From IMG/VR virus record IMGVR_UViG_3300032088_000053, positions 1-28,061 of that record: a DNA stretch of 28,061 nt, one strand, 5' to 3'. This stretch comes from a virus. Below, piece by piece: positions 16,546 through 21,930 of the stretch (position 1 is its first letter; every line of letters begins with the position of its first letter). The notes under the pieces are model-generated. The model did no database searches, was not told where the DNA came from, and saw only the letters and a list, made by a program, of their open reading frames with translations. The position numbers and the translations under genes are program-made.

Positions 16546-16723
16546 GGTAGTTTACGAGATCCTACCTGCTGAATTTGGGCTACCGGAACAAGTCGATATT
16601 GTTGCGGTAAACATCACAGTAAGAGGGCCCTCTGGGCGCAAAAGAAAGGTCGACGTTCTGGCAATGCTAGACGAGGCGGAGGTATTTAGACTTGAAGACG
16701 AAACCGATCAGACAGGAGAATGA
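16505..16723 (+). CDS. Small hypothetical protein overlapping the RHH gene
   Basis: 72 residues from ATG 16505 (MKNTVSSSLTLPVEVVYEIL onward), 8 nt after AGGA. A longer reading from 16463 is possible, but its extra residues look like out-of-frame translation of the upstream gene. The protein alternates hydrophobic and charged residues (VDIVAVNITVRGPSGRKRKVDVLAML), suggesting a small beta-sheet fold with a basic hairpin, and ends with an acidic tail (EDETDQTGE). No family recognised. The stop at 16721-16723 is 1 nt before the next start. Confidence 0.68.
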   Translation: MKNTVSSSLTLPVEVVYEILPAEFGLPEQVDIVAVNITVRGPSGRKRKVDVLAMLDEAEVFRLEDETDQTGE

Positions 16724-16724
16724 A

Positions 16725-16871
16725 ATGGTAGTCTATAAAATAGGGCCTAAATGGTACAAATCCATGGTCACGGTTGGCACGACAAAGCACACTTTTTTTG
16801 GGTACAGCCGAGAGGAAGTTGCAGGCCGAGCTAAGCAGGAGATTGAAAAAAAGGAGACGCGCAATGTTTAA
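16725..16871 (+). CDS. 48-residue hypothetical protein
   Basis: A short gene, MVVYKIGPKWYKSMVTVGTT onward, with ACAGGAG 6 nt before ATG 16725, the spacing used throughout this region. The composition is basic and aromatic (Lys, Tyr, Trp), with a C-terminal charged helix (REEVAGRAKQEIEKKE). Its pattern (VYKIG..WY.....G...TFFGYSREEV) suggests a small beta-hairpin plus helix. A frame starting at 16774 would overlap it but lacks a ribosome binding site, so I prefer this reading. The stop overlaps the next start. No function recognised. Confidence 0.62.
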   Translation: MVVYKIGPKWYKSMVTVGTTKHTFFGYSREEVAGRAKQEIEKKETRNV

Positions 16872-17058
16872 GCGACTCAAGGCTAAGCTGTTAGGCCAGA
16901 AGCCACTGGACCATGACGAGATTATGTTCGCCTACATGGATGCGGCCAAGCACGTTAAGCCTGCACCGCTGTTCGCTAAGGACTTCGCGAGGCTCATCGA
17001 GGCCAAGCACGGCATCGTTGGCACGTACAAGACGGAGCCGATGAACTATGACGACTGA
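16864..17058 (+). CDS. 64-residue hypothetical protein
   Basis: MFKRLKAKLLGQKP onward. ATG 16864 is 8 nt after AAGGAG (within GAAAAAAAGGAGACG) and overlaps the previous gene by 8 nt. A longer frame from 16774 is open, but that part is the shadow of the preceding 48-residue gene. The N-terminus is basic and amphipathic; the middle contains HDEIMFAYMDAAKHV and FAKDFARLIEAKHGI, suggesting two or three helices. No family recognised. The stop overlaps the start of the next gene by 11 nt. Confidence 0.68.
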   Translation: MFKRLKAKLLGQKPLDHDEIMFAYMDAAKHVKPAPLFAKDFARLIEAKHGIVGTYKTEPMNYDD

Positions 17059-17227
17059 GGATTTAAGCAAGAAGCCCTGCCCCTGCGGCGAGACGATGGG
17101 CCAGATAATAGGCCACGACGAGAATGCTCAGAAAGAATTGGTGCCCGTGCGACGAGGTTGGTATTGTTTTAACTGCAGGCATTGGGAAGACGCCATCTTA
17201 CGGGAGAGGATCGTTGAAGACTATTGA
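17048..17227 (+). CDS. 59-residue zinc-ribbon-like protein
   Basis: MTTEDLSKKPCPCGETMGQ onward. CPCG (11-14) and CFNC (about 40-43) form a two-knuckle pattern typical of small zinc ribbons, with a short beta-rich spacer (ELVPVRRGWY) between. Such proteins bind nucleic acid or protein partners; the partner here is unknown. The start has a rather distant GGAG (11 nt) and lies inside the end of the previous gene, so translation may depend on coupling. The 3' end overlaps the next gene by 14 nt. It is too short for common gene-length cut-offs, but the Cys spacing supports it. Confidence 0.66.
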   Translation: MTTEDLSKKPCPCGETMGQIIGHDENAQKELVPVRRGWYCFNCRHWEDAILRERIVEDY

Positions 17228-17468
17228 AGAGTTCAGCAGATTAGTGGTGGAGATGTACGACGAGATGTGGGCCGTGGTCGAAGAGATGGAAGACACTCTC
17301 GGCATCGGCCCCAGTGAGCTCATGTGCGTCTTGACTAATATGCTGTGCGACACGGCCCAAGGATCAGGGATCAAGAAAGAAGCTTTCCTTGTAATGATGG
17401 AAATGCACTACGACGTGGACAGAAAACACTACGACGATGAGATAGAAGAAGGGCCCACGGTCCACTAA
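17214..17468 (+). CDS. 84-residue acidic hypothetical protein, TTG start
   Basis: (M)KTIEEFSRLVVEMYDEMW onward. The frame is open from ATG 17124, but those 30 residues would be the shadow of the zinc-ribbon gene. TTG at 17214 lies 7 nt after GGAG (17203-17206), matching local spacing. The protein is helical and acidic, with an EMYDEMWAVVEEMEDTLG helix, then LGIGPSELMCVLTNML and an acidic tail (DDEIEEGPTVH). Small acidic phage proteins are often DNA mimics or inhibitors of host enzymes, but nothing specific can be claimed. A promoter follows 22 nt after the stop. Confidence 0.66.
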   Translation: MKTIEEFSRLVVEMYDEMWAVVEEMEDTLGIGPSELMCVLTNMLCDTAQGSGIKKEAFLVMMEMHYDVDRKHYDDEIEEGPTVH

Positions 17469-17490
17469 CTTGTTGATTTTATTGGGTAGA

Positions 17491-17529
17491 AAAAAGTAGT
17501 TGACGGTAGTATTAAAAACGTGAGACGAT
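17491..17529 (+). promoter_or_regulatory. Promoter P1 with AAAAAGTAGTTGACG box
   Basis: AAAAAGTAG (17491-17499) runs into TTGACG (17500-17505, -35). An 18-nt spacer leads to an extended -10, TGA-GACGAT (-10 at 17524-17529). The upstream A-run plus GTAG is shared with promoters at 18085, 18979 and 22862. The -10 is weak, so an activator or alternative factor may be needed. Confidence 0.6.
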
Positions 17530-17535
17530 TCAGTT

Positions 17536-17550
17536 GTCGGGTTGGCCGAC
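17536..17550 (+). promoter_or_regulatory. 5'-terminal leader hairpin, GTTGG loop
   Basis: GTCGG (17536-17540) pairs with CCGAC (17546-17550) around loop GTTGG. It starts 7 nt after the -10 box, so the transcript should begin at the stem. It is followed by ACC and the ATACAGGAG ribosome binding site (17554-17562). Confidence 0.65.
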
Positions 17551-17568
17551 ACCATACAGGAGAAAGAT

Positions 17569-17745
17569 ATGAACGGTTACATAGCGCTTTACAAGGGTAA
17601 GCAGATTGAAGTCTACGCTGAAACCTCCTATGCCGCGCAGTGCAAGGCTGCCGCTGAGCTAAAGGCCAAAAAGCAATATGAGGTCTCTGTTTACCTCGCC
17701 GAGAAAGCAGGCGAGCCTGTCGTTCAAAACCCCGCGATTCTTTAA
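17569..17745 (+). CDS. 58-residue hypothetical protein
   Basis: MNGYIALYKGKQIEVYAETS onward, from ATG 17569, 6 nt after ATACAGGAG. A frame from 17542 is open, but it starts before the ribosome binding site and inside the leader hairpin. Pattern: a beta-hairpin (YIALYKGKQIEVYAET), then an Ala/Lys helix (YAAQCKAAAELKAKKQ), a strand (YEVSVYLAEK) and a tail. This strand-helix-strand layout is seen in many small phage proteins that process or modify host targets, but no match is recognised. It is the first gene of a P1-driven pair; the next start is 15 nt downstream. Confidence 0.75.
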   Translation: MNGYIALYKGKQIEVYAETSYAAQCKAAAELKAKKQYEVSVYLAEKAGEPVVQNPAIL

Positions 17746-17759
17746 TACAGGAGAAAGAC

Positions 17760-18083
17760 ATGAAAATTCAAACTGAAGTAGGTTCCATGGAAATTAACTT
17801 CGATCCTAAGAAGTACAAGACCAAGGCAGGTGCCGCCAAGGCCTTTCATAAAGCCCTGTGCAAATTTGCGAAAGAGGTGTACGGGCAAAACCCGGATATC
17901 GAAATCTTCATCGATACCCCAGAGGAAAGCCAAGCCCGTGGCTACGGCAAAAATTGGCGGGTCTGTTGGGAAGCGGGACCTTATGAGTGGGCCATCGGCA
18001 CTTCAATGCAGTTACATAATTACTTCAAGGGCGGATGGTACACCGAGCCTTACTACTCATTCGACTTGTGTTTCACTGAGTAG
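17760..18083 (+). CDS. 107-residue hypothetical protein
   Basis: MKIQTEVGSMEINFDPKKYK onward, with ATACAGGAG (17745-17753) 6 nt before the ATG. It starts with a beta-rich segment, then an Ala/Lys helix (KTKAGAAKAFHKALCKFAKEVYG), then an aromatic C-terminal half (NWRVCWEAGPYEWAIGTS, NYFKGGWYTEPYYSFDLCF). The many Trp and Tyr suggest a compact globular domain, perhaps a ligand pocket. No family recognised. It is the second gene of the P1 unit. The next promoter box begins 2 nt after its stop, so each unit is tightly packed. Confidence 0.76.
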   Translation: MKIQTEVGSMEINFDPKKYKTKAGAAKAFHKALCKFAKEVYGQNPDIEIFIDTPEESQARGYGKNWRVCWEAGPYEWAIGTSMQLHNYFKGGWYTEPYYSFDLCFTE

Positions 18084-18084
18084 T

Positions 18085-18122
18085 AAAAAGTAGTTGCAGG
18101 TGGTCTCGCATTATGAGACCAT
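18085..18122 (+). promoter_or_regulatory. Promoter P2 with AAAAAGTAGTTGCAG box and operator-like inverted repeat
   Basis: AAAAAGTAG leads into TTGCAG (18094-18099). A 17-nt spacer leads to TGA-GACCAT (-10 at 18117-18122). A perfect 7-bp inverted repeat, TGGTCTC (18101-18107) and GAGACCA (18115-18121), covers the spacer and -10, as expected of a repressor site or a structure that hides the -10. Confidence 0.6.
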
Positions 18123-18128
18123 CTCTTT

Positions 18129-18143
18129 GTCGGATTGGCCGAC
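18129..18143 (+). promoter_or_regulatory. 5'-terminal leader hairpin, ATTGG loop
   Basis: GTCGG (18129-18133) pairs with CCGAC (18139-18143) around loop ATTGG, 7 nt after the P2 -10 box. The stem is identical to that at 17536, the loop differs by one base, and ATACAGGAG follows at 18147. Confidence 0.65.
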
Positions 18144-18163
18144 ATCATACAGGAGACAGTCAC

Positions 18164-18451
18164 ATGGCATTTGCCCCTTCAGCAGTTTACCCCATCCGCG
18201 AAGGCGGATCGTTTGTCGAGAAGCAGTACGGTAACTTTTTCGAGTACGACCTCCACGGCGAGGACACCTTCGCCGGATACCCTCACCGCGTCTGGGTCTC
18301 TGATGCTCCTGTAGATGAACAAAACGATTCAGGATGGCGCTACGCGCTAGTCAAAAAGACCGTGGCCTATATCGTCGTCGACGAAGACGAGAGCGGTCAG
18401 CCGGTAGTTCAGAAGTGGTCGATCAAGGCCCACAGAATTTACTCTAACTAG
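18164..18451 (+). CDS. 95-residue hypothetical protein
   Basis: MAFAPSAVYPIREGGSFVEKQ onward, from ATG 18164 (8 nt after the GGAG of the ATACAGGAG site at 18147). The longer frame from 18113 starts inside the promoter and is rejected. The protein is beta-rich with many aromatic and acidic residues: FFEYDLHGEDTFAGYPHRVWVSD, then WRYALVKKTVAYIVVDEDESG and a final strand. It has no Cys and only a short final basic patch. No family recognised. It is the first gene of the P2 unit and is followed 14 nt later by an AGAAAGGAG-type gene. Confidence 0.75.
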   Translation: MAFAPSAVYPIREGGSFVEKQYGNFFEYDLHGEDTFAGYPHRVWVSDAPVDEQNDSGWRYALVKKTVAYIVVDEDESGQPVVQKWSIKAHRIYSN

Positions 18452-18465
18452 AAAGGAGAAAGATT

Positions 18466-18726
18466 ATGTTTGACATCTACTGCCCACATTGCGGCGAGCC
18501 TCACGACCAAGACATGCTGCATGACCCTGCCGATTACGGCGCCCCTGAAGGCCTGAGCTACATGCAGGCTGCCGCTCTCTTCAAGCAGCACGGCTGCGGT
18601 CTATTCAAGGCTGAGCCTAGCCCCTGCAAAGCACCGGCGGTCCTCGAAGAGGATCAGCTCGCTCAGATCCAAGCAGGAATTGAACTTTCAGAATACCCAG
18701 ACGAGTGGTGTCTGGACTACGTTTAA
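18466..18726 (+). CDS. 86-residue Cys-rich (zinc-ribbon-like) protein
   Basis: MFDIYCPHCGEPHDQDM onward. A CPHCGEPH knuckle (6-13) at the N-terminus is followed by helix SYMQAAALFKQHGCGLF (about 32-47) and a third Cys pair, CG and PC (45 and 54). This could complete a metal site. An acidic C-terminal half follows (EEDQLAQIQAGIELSEYPDEWCLDYV). The ribosome binding site is AGAAAGGAGAAAGATT. Second gene of the P2 unit. Known relatives of such short CxxC proteins bind partners rather than catalyse; the target is unknown. Confidence 0.76.
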   Translation: MFDIYCPHCGEPHDQDMLHDPADYGAPEGLSYMQAAALFKQHGCGLFKAEPSPCKAPAVLEEDQLAQIQAGIELSEYPDEWCLDYV

Positions 18727-18733
18727 ACTTACC

Positions 18734-18749
18734 GGCCCCTACGGGGGCC
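18734..18749 (+). promoter_or_regulatory. Intergenic UNCG-tetraloop hairpin
   Basis: GGCCCC-TACG-GGGGCC, a perfect 6-bp stem with a C(UACG)G tetraloop, one of the most stable RNA loops. No U-run follows. ATACAGGAG begins 2 nt later (18752), so it is more likely an mRNA-stabilising or processing element than a terminator. The same sequence recurs at 23230. Confidence 0.7.
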
Positions 18750-18766
18750 ACATACAGGAGAATCCC

Positions 18767-19000
18767 ATGCAAGATTTCATCGACTTTATCGATTACGTTA
18801 GCACTTTTTACGGCCCCGGCGGCGTCTATGACATGGGCGTTACGCGCCTAGATGTTGCCATCGCAACCGGTTACTACCTCAGCGGAATTAACCTAAGCGA
18901 CTTCGCTGCTGACAGCATCGACCGCGGGCACGTTCGCGACGTGCTTATCGAGAAAATGGGGTACACTTTCCCCGTAGGAAAAAGTAGTTGCGCTGTCTGA
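18767..19000 (+). CDS. 77-residue hypothetical protein
   Basis: MQDFIDFIDYVSTFYGPGG onward, from ATG 18767, 6 nt after ATACAGGAG. A longer frame from 18680 runs through the tetraloop hairpin and the previous gene and is rejected. The protein is acidic and aromatic at the N-terminus, with a helical middle (TRLDVAIATGYYLSG, LSDFAADSIDRGHVRDVLIEKMG). The last residues (GKSSCAV) are encoded by the A-rich box of promoter P3, so the coding sequence and the next promoter share DNA. No family recognised. Confidence 0.73.
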   Translation: MQDFIDFIDYVSTFYGPGGVYDMGVTRLDVAIATGYYLSGINLSDFAADSIDRGHVRDVLIEKMGYTFPVGKSSCAV

Positions 19001-19015
19001 TCAGTGTGCTAGTAT
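18979..19015 (+). promoter_or_regulatory. Promoter P3 inside the end of the preceding gene
   Basis: AAAAAGTAG (18979-18987) runs into TTGCGC (18988-18993). A 16-nt spacer leads to an extended -10, TGC-TAGTAT (-10 at 19010-19015). It is the strongest -10 of the AAAAAGTAG family. Unlike P1, P2 and the 22-kb promoters, its leader has no clear hairpin, only an AT-rich GTTTAATTTAAC stretch before ATACAGGAG (19039). Confidence 0.68.
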
Positions 19016-19054
19016 TCGTTTGTAGTTTAATTTAACCGATACAGGAGAAAGACA

Positions 19055-19492
19055 ATGTCAGCCTATTTATGTGATCCCAAAGATTTCGCCCTGCTTGCAG
19101 CGTATGCTCTTAAGCCCGGCGCGCCACGTCACTTCGTTAACCTCGATCAGAAAGAGTACATCGACATCGTGATTGCTGCAGACATCGCCACGATACTTGC
19201 CAAGGAGAACATCAAGTCTCTCGAGGCCCTCTACCCTAAGTACGGCGTTGCCGGTGGCTTCCTCTGCGGCACTCTCGAAGAGTTCCTCGCCGAGGTTAAA
19301 CTTGCAGCCAAGGCCCGCTACGATTACAACGATCTCGTTAAGATTAAAGAGGTCCTCAACTCCTTCGACTATCAGTCATGCGAGCACCCAGAATACCGTC
19401 AGTCTGACGCCTACCACCTAGTGCGCGGCATTAAAGATCAACTCCTCTCTGAGTTCGCTTATCGCTACGAGCTCGCACAGGAGGCAGCGTAA
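19055..19492 (+). CDS. 145-residue hypothetical protein
   Basis: MSAYLCDPKDFALLAAYALK onward, with ATACAGGAG 7 nt before ATG 19055. It appears all-helical, starting with a hydrophobic helix (DFALLAAYAL), then IDIVIAADIATILAKENIKSL, a Gly-rich loop (YGVAGGFLCG) and long charged helices to the C-terminus. The motif order resembles uncharacterised phage proteins of similar length, but I cannot name a family. It is the first gene of a long coupled run (19055 to 21884) under P3. Its stop forms TAATG with the next start. Confidence 0.78.
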   Translation: MSAYLCDPKDFALLAAYALKPGAPRHFVNLDQKEYIDIVIAADIATILAKENIKSLEALYPKYGVAGGFLCGTLEEFLAEVKLAAKARYDYNDLVKIKEVLNSFDYQSCEHPEYRQSDAYHLVRGIKDQLLSEFAYRYELAQEAA

Positions 19493-19647
19493 TGAGAATC
19501 CTACTAGCACTGGCCGCGCTCGTCGCGGCCCTTGGCCTCGCCGGTACATCCGATTTTGAAGAAGCACAGCAGCAGCAGGATCGCTACTGTGAGTTCGTGG
19601 CCGACGGAACATGGCCCCCGTACAACCCTGATATCCAATGCAACTAA
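19492..19647 (+). CDS. 51-residue exported protein with signal peptide
   Basis: MRILLALAALVAALGLAGTS is a clear signal sequence: Arg at 2, a hydrophobic core and small residues around 17-20. The mature part is about 31 residues (DFEEAQQQQDRYCEFVADG onward) with two Cys that could form a disulfide in the periplasm, ending in CN. Its Tyr-Cys and Trp-Pro-x-Tyr spacing resembles short secreted phage proteins of unknown role. It might be an envelope factor linked to lysis or superinfection exclusion, which is inference. AGGAGG lies 7 nt before the ATG. It is too short for usual gene-finding cut-offs. No lipobox is seen. Confidence 0.75.
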   Translation: MRILLALAALVAALGLAGTSDFEEAQQQQDRYCEFVADGTWPPYNPDIQCN

Positions 19648-19657
19648 GGACCCACGT

Positions 19658-19870
19658 ATGAAAATTGAAACAGGCGTTCCACTACCCGAGTCCTCACGGG
19701 CTCGCAAGTACCCCTTCCTCGAGATGTCAGTAGGCGAGTCAGTCTACTTCGACGGCGAGGAAGTAAACGGGCGCGCTTACCGCGCTGCTATGTCAACCGG
19801 TCGGCGCCACAACCAAAAGTATGTCGCTCGACGTGAGGACAACGGCCTCCGAATCTGGAGGGCTGAGTAA
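19658..19870 (+). CDS. 70-residue conserved phage hypothetical protein (DUF7303-like pattern)
   Basis: MKIETGVPLPESSRARKYPF onward, from ATG 19658, 7 nt after AAGGA. A longer frame from 19532 is a shadow of the exported-protein gene. The pattern YPFLEMSVGESV, then RAYRAAMSTGRRHNQKYVARR, then LRIWRA is characteristic of a widespread family of short phage proteins; I recall it as DUF7303, but that label should be checked. The protein encoded at 25293 shows the same pattern. Function unknown. The stop overlaps the next start (TAATG). Confidence 0.78.
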   Translation: MKIETGVPLPESSRARKYPFLEMSVGESVYFDGEEVNGRAYRAAMSTGRRHNQKYVARREDNGLRIWRAE

Positions 19871-20097
19871 TGTTAGACGTTGACGTGCAGGAAATTGTAG
19901 ACAGTCACCTCGAGTTGATGAAAGTTGTCGATAAAGTGGAAGTGATTAAACTTTTAAAAACGGCCATCGAAGAGCCTAGCGGTACAGTCGACAATCTTGT
20001 CAACTATCTGCATAAAGCTCGGGTGGATTCTTACAACATGGGCGCAGGAAACACTGACCCCGTTAATGGTTTAACCAAACGCCACGGAGAAAAATAA
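19870..20097 (+). CDS. 75-residue hypothetical protein
   Basis: MLDVDVQEIVDSHLELMKVVDK onward. Mainly helical, with a charged first helix, a second (VEVIKLLKTAIEEP) and a third (TVDNLVNYLHKARVDSYNMG), then a polar tail. It resembles a small helical adaptor; no catalytic or metal motif is present. It starts at the preceding stop (TAATG) and ends the same way, so it is translated by coupling. The ribosome binding site GGAGGG (19857-19862) lies inside the upstream gene. Confidence 0.72.
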   Translation: MLDVDVQEIVDSHLELMKVVDKVEVIKLLKTAIEEPSGTVDNLVNYLHKARVDSYNMGAGNTDPVNGLTKRHGEK

Positions 20098-20291
20098 TGA
20101 GCAAGGGAAGCAGACCACGCCCATTGAGCGTGAGCAAAGAAAAGTTTGACGACAACTTCGACCGCATCTTCGGCAAGAAGGCCAACGTCGACACCCTCAC
20201 GATTCGTGTGTCAGGGACCACGGCTCACGGGTCAACCCTGTCGCCAGAAAGCACCGTGCTAGAGCTCAGCCCGAAGGAGCAGGATGAATGA
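20097..20291 (+). CDS. 64-residue basic conserved phage hypothetical protein
   Basis: MSKGSRPRPLSVSKEKFDDN onward. The N-terminal SKGSRPRP followed by F..NFDRIFGKK is a pattern I recognise from short uncharacterised proteins of many tailed phages. The first half is basic and probably disordered, the second acidic (PESTVLELSPKEQDE). GGAG (GCCACGGAGAAAA) precedes ATG 20097, which overlaps the previous stop. Its own end overlaps the next gene by 4 nt (ATGA). No function known. Confidence 0.74.
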   Translation: MSKGSRPRPLSVSKEKFDDNFDRIFGKKANVDTLTIRVSGTTAHGSTLSPESTVLELSPKEQDE

Positions 20292-20545
20292 CCACGACCC
20301 GAATGGATGTTCTTACTTTATCTGAACGCGCTCTCTTACGTGCAGAATTAGAACGTCAGGTACAGGAATACAAGGACAGCGGCGGAGTGATAACCGTTTG
20401 TCCGCCACGCGCATTTAGCGAGGTTGACCCTAACGCTCCCAAGAGAAAGTTTGATCGCCTCATGCGACCAGACTCGTTAACCGATCCAACCAACCGAGAC
20501 ATCGGGGCGCATCGCCCTGCTCACAAGAAAGGAGAAGACGCATGA
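20288..20545 (+). CDS. 85-residue hypothetical protein
   Basis: MTTTRMDVLTLSERALLRAE onward. A helix (LSERALLRAELERQVQEYKDSGG) is followed by a strand (VITVCPPRAF) and a Pro-rich, basic C-terminus (DPNAPKRKFDRLMRPDSL). It starts inside the previous stop (ATGA) with AAGGAG upstream, and its end overlaps the next start by 4 nt. No family recognised. The basic tail might contact nucleic acid, which is speculative. Confidence 0.72.
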   Translation: MTTTRMDVLTLSERALLRAELERQVQEYKDSGGVITVCPPRAFSEVDPNAPKRKFDRLMRPDSLTDPTNRDIGAHRPAHKKGEDA

Positions 20546-20736
20546 GCCACAGGCAGCAATACGAACAGCAGGTGTTTATGATCGCTCAGGCGCTTGTAGA
20601 ATTAGGCAAGCACACGAACAAGTATGAGTTGGCTCGTGATGCTGTTGAAATAGCTAAGCTCGTCAAAGACGAGATAGAAAAATCTATTCCAGACCCATGG
20701 GTGTTAGGTGGAGATAAACCTGAAGGTTGGGAATAA
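20542..20736 (+). CDS. 64-residue helical hypothetical protein
   Basis: MSHRQQYEQQVFMIAQALVE onward, with AGAAAGGAGAAGACGC before ATG 20542. Two long helices (1-23 and 28-50, ELARDAVEIAKLVKDEIEKS) suggest a helical hairpin, followed by a Trp-containing tail (PWVLGGDKPEGWE). No family recognised. It is encoded 3 nt upstream of the nuclease gene in the same transcription unit. Confidence 0.73.
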   Translation: MSHRQQYEQQVFMIAQALVELGKHTNKYELARDAVEIAKLVKDEIEKSIPDPWVLGGDKPEGWE

Positions 20737-20739
20737 ATC

Positions 20740-21147
20740 ATGTATGACTACCAATGCAAAATTGTCCGTGTTGTCGATGGAGATACTGTCGATGTTGATA
20801 TTGACCTTGGGTTTGATACTTGGCGTTGCGGTGAGCGCATTCGTTTGTACGGTGTTGATACTCCAGAGTGCCGCACACTCGATGCTGAAGAAAAAGCTGC
20901 CGGGTTCTTGGCGAAGGAATTTGTCGAGGACGCACTGCACGTCGGAGGAACCTATCGCCTCCAGACAAAAGAGAAAGGAAAGTTCGGACGGTACCTCGGA
21001 ACAATCTACCTGACCGACGACACCTCGATAAACGCTGCGCTAGTCACCGAGCATTTGGCAGTGCCTTACACTGGGCAAAACAAAAATGAAATCCAAGCGC
21101 AGCATCAAGCTAACTTTCAGATACTCAAGGACAAGTGGCTCATATGA
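20740..21147 (+). CDS. Staphylococcal-nuclease-like (SNase) endonuclease
   Basis: 135 residues, an intact SNase OB-fold nuclease. Catalytic positions can be aligned directly with the staphylococcal enzyme: D15 (VVDGDTV; D21 there), R35 and D40-E43 (RIRLYGVDTPE; R35, D40, E43) and R84 (KFGRYLGTIYL; R87). It should cut DNA or RNA with calcium. No signal peptide is visible, so it acts in the cytoplasm. Plausible roles are host DNA or RNA degradation or nucleotide salvage. The ribosome binding site is not obvious (AAGGTTGG, about 9 nt before ATG 20740). The stop overlaps the next start (ATGA). Confidence 0.92.
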   Translation: MYDYQCKIVRVVDGDTVDVDIDLGFDTWRCGERIRLYGVDTPECRTLDAEEKAAGFLAKEFVEDALHVGGTYRLQTKEKGKFGRYLGTIYLTDDTSINAALVTEHLAVPYTGQNKNEIQAQHQANFQILKDKWLI

Positions 21148-21389
21148 AAGCGTGGCCGTGGGAAGTAGTACAGGAGGCCTTCCGACTTCGTGATGAAGGC
21201 GTTCCTAAAAAATTAATCAGCCGCAAGCTCGGGCCGTCAACACACACATTGAACGACTGGTTTAATAGACCGGGTTATCTGGAGAAAATAAATGGACGAC
21301 GAAAAAGCAATCCTAGCGTTGATCTCAACGGTAATGATGCACGCGCTGCTCGGCAGATCGAAGCGCTCTACCGATCAACTGGCACGTGA
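21144..21389 (+). CDS. Small helix-turn-helix protein
   Basis: 81 residues, MKAWPWEVVQEAFRLRDEGV onward. Residues 8-41 form a tri-helical HTH of the transposase/homeodomain-like type (EAFRLRDEGVPKKLISRKLG-PSTHTLNDWF), followed by a basic linker (INGRRKSNP). It may be a transcription regulator and a candidate to bind the repeated DNA boxes in this window. ATG 21144 overlaps the nuclease stop (ATGA); a GTG nine bases upstream is less likely. The last 98 nt are shared with another gene in a different frame (21292-21450). Confidence 0.78.
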   Translation: MKAWPWEVVQEAFRLRDEGVPKKLISRKLGPSTHTLNDWFNRPGYLEKINGRRKSNPSVDLNGNDARAARQIEALYRSTGT

Positions 21390-21450
21390 AGCGGTGGTAG
21401 TTGCTGAGCAGCTCATCGACGAAATCAATCTCACCATGGAGCACCGCTGA
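21292..21450 (+). CDS. 52-residue protein nested in the end of the HTH gene
   Basis: MDDEKAILALISTVMMHALL onward. A GGAG site (TCTGGAGAAAATAA) lies 7 nt before ATG 21292. The first 33 codons overlap the HTH gene in another frame. The N-terminal helix (about 6-20) is hydrophobic and could be a short membrane or packing helix, followed by GRSKRSTDQLAREAVVVAEQLIDEI, an amphipathic helix. Its stop overlaps the hydrolase start (TGATG). Position directly before a cell-wall hydrolase and the hydrophobic helix make a lysis-accessory role possible, but one 15-residue segment is short for a holin. Confidence 0.66.
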   Translation: MDDEKAILALISTVMMHALLGRSKRSTDQLAREAVVVAEQLIDEINLTMEHR

Positions 21451-21884
21451 TGTTTACCTCAGCCCTAGCCTGCCTAGCACTGACCATTTACCACGAAGCC
21501 CGCAACCAAGACCTGCAGGGGCAGGTCGCCGTCGCACAGGTCGTCCTCGAGAGAGTCTACGACTCACGCTTCCCTGATACCGTGTGCGGCGTCGTCACCG
21601 ACGGCGGAGAGGTCCGCAACCGCTGCGCGTTCTCGTTCTACTGCGACGGCCAGTCCGATAAACCTCAAGACGAGCGCGCCTACACCGTAGCGCGGTGGAT
21701 CGCCTCAGGCGTCCTCAGCGGCGTTGTGAAGGACGTTACGGGTTACGCCACGCATTATCATGCCTACTACGTTCGCCCTGACTGGGCCCTTACAATGCGT
21801 CCTACGGCCGTCATAGGCGATCACCTGTTCTATCGAGAGGGTGCAGGCGCCGAGGACCACGGACCTTATGTCGGACGGCAGTAG
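21450..21884 (+). CDS. SleB-like cell-wall hydrolase (Hydrolase_2 family), probable endolysin
   Basis: 144 residues. The family signature is clear: LALTIYHEARNQDLQGQVAVAQVVLERV (10-35 region) with the presumed catalytic Glu16, CAFSFYCDG (59-67), GYATHYHAYYVRPDWA (98-113) and IGDHLFYR (122-129). The fold cleaves peptidoglycan glycan strands and is a common endolysin in marine phages. The N-terminal 13 residues are hydrophobic, but Glu16 follows at once, so they belong to the domain rather than to a signal peptide. No holin or spanin is recognisable nearby. ATG 21450 overlaps the stop of the nested gene upstream. It ends the P3 unit. Confidence 0.9.
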   Translation: MFTSALACLALTIYHEARNQDLQGQVAVAQVVLERVYDSRFPDTVCGVVTDGGEVRNRCAFSFYCDGQSDKPQDERAYTVARWIASGVLSGVVKDVTGYATHYHAYYVRPDWALTMRPTAVIGDHLFYREGAGAEDHGPYVGRQ

Positions 21885-21890
21885 GACGGG

Positions 21891-21920
21891 ACCAGACGTA
21901 ACCAGACGTAACCAGACGGG
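21891..21920 (+). repeat. 10-bp tandem repeat carrying GACGTAACC boxes
   Basis: ACCAGACGTA occurs twice in tandem (21891-21900, 21901-21910), with a third partial unit ACCAGACGGG (21911-21920). Two overlapping copies of GACGTAACC result (21895-21903, 21905-21913), one helical turn apart. The same 9-mer recurs at 25052 and, on the minus strand, at 25114-25106. Confidence 0.8.
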
Positions 21921-21930
21921 AGTAGCGCAG

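Noticed and set aside
18680-18766. N-terminal extension of the 77-residue protein
   Set aside because: The extension passes through a tetraloop hairpin and the conserved ribosome binding site; the ATG at 18767 has ideal spacing.
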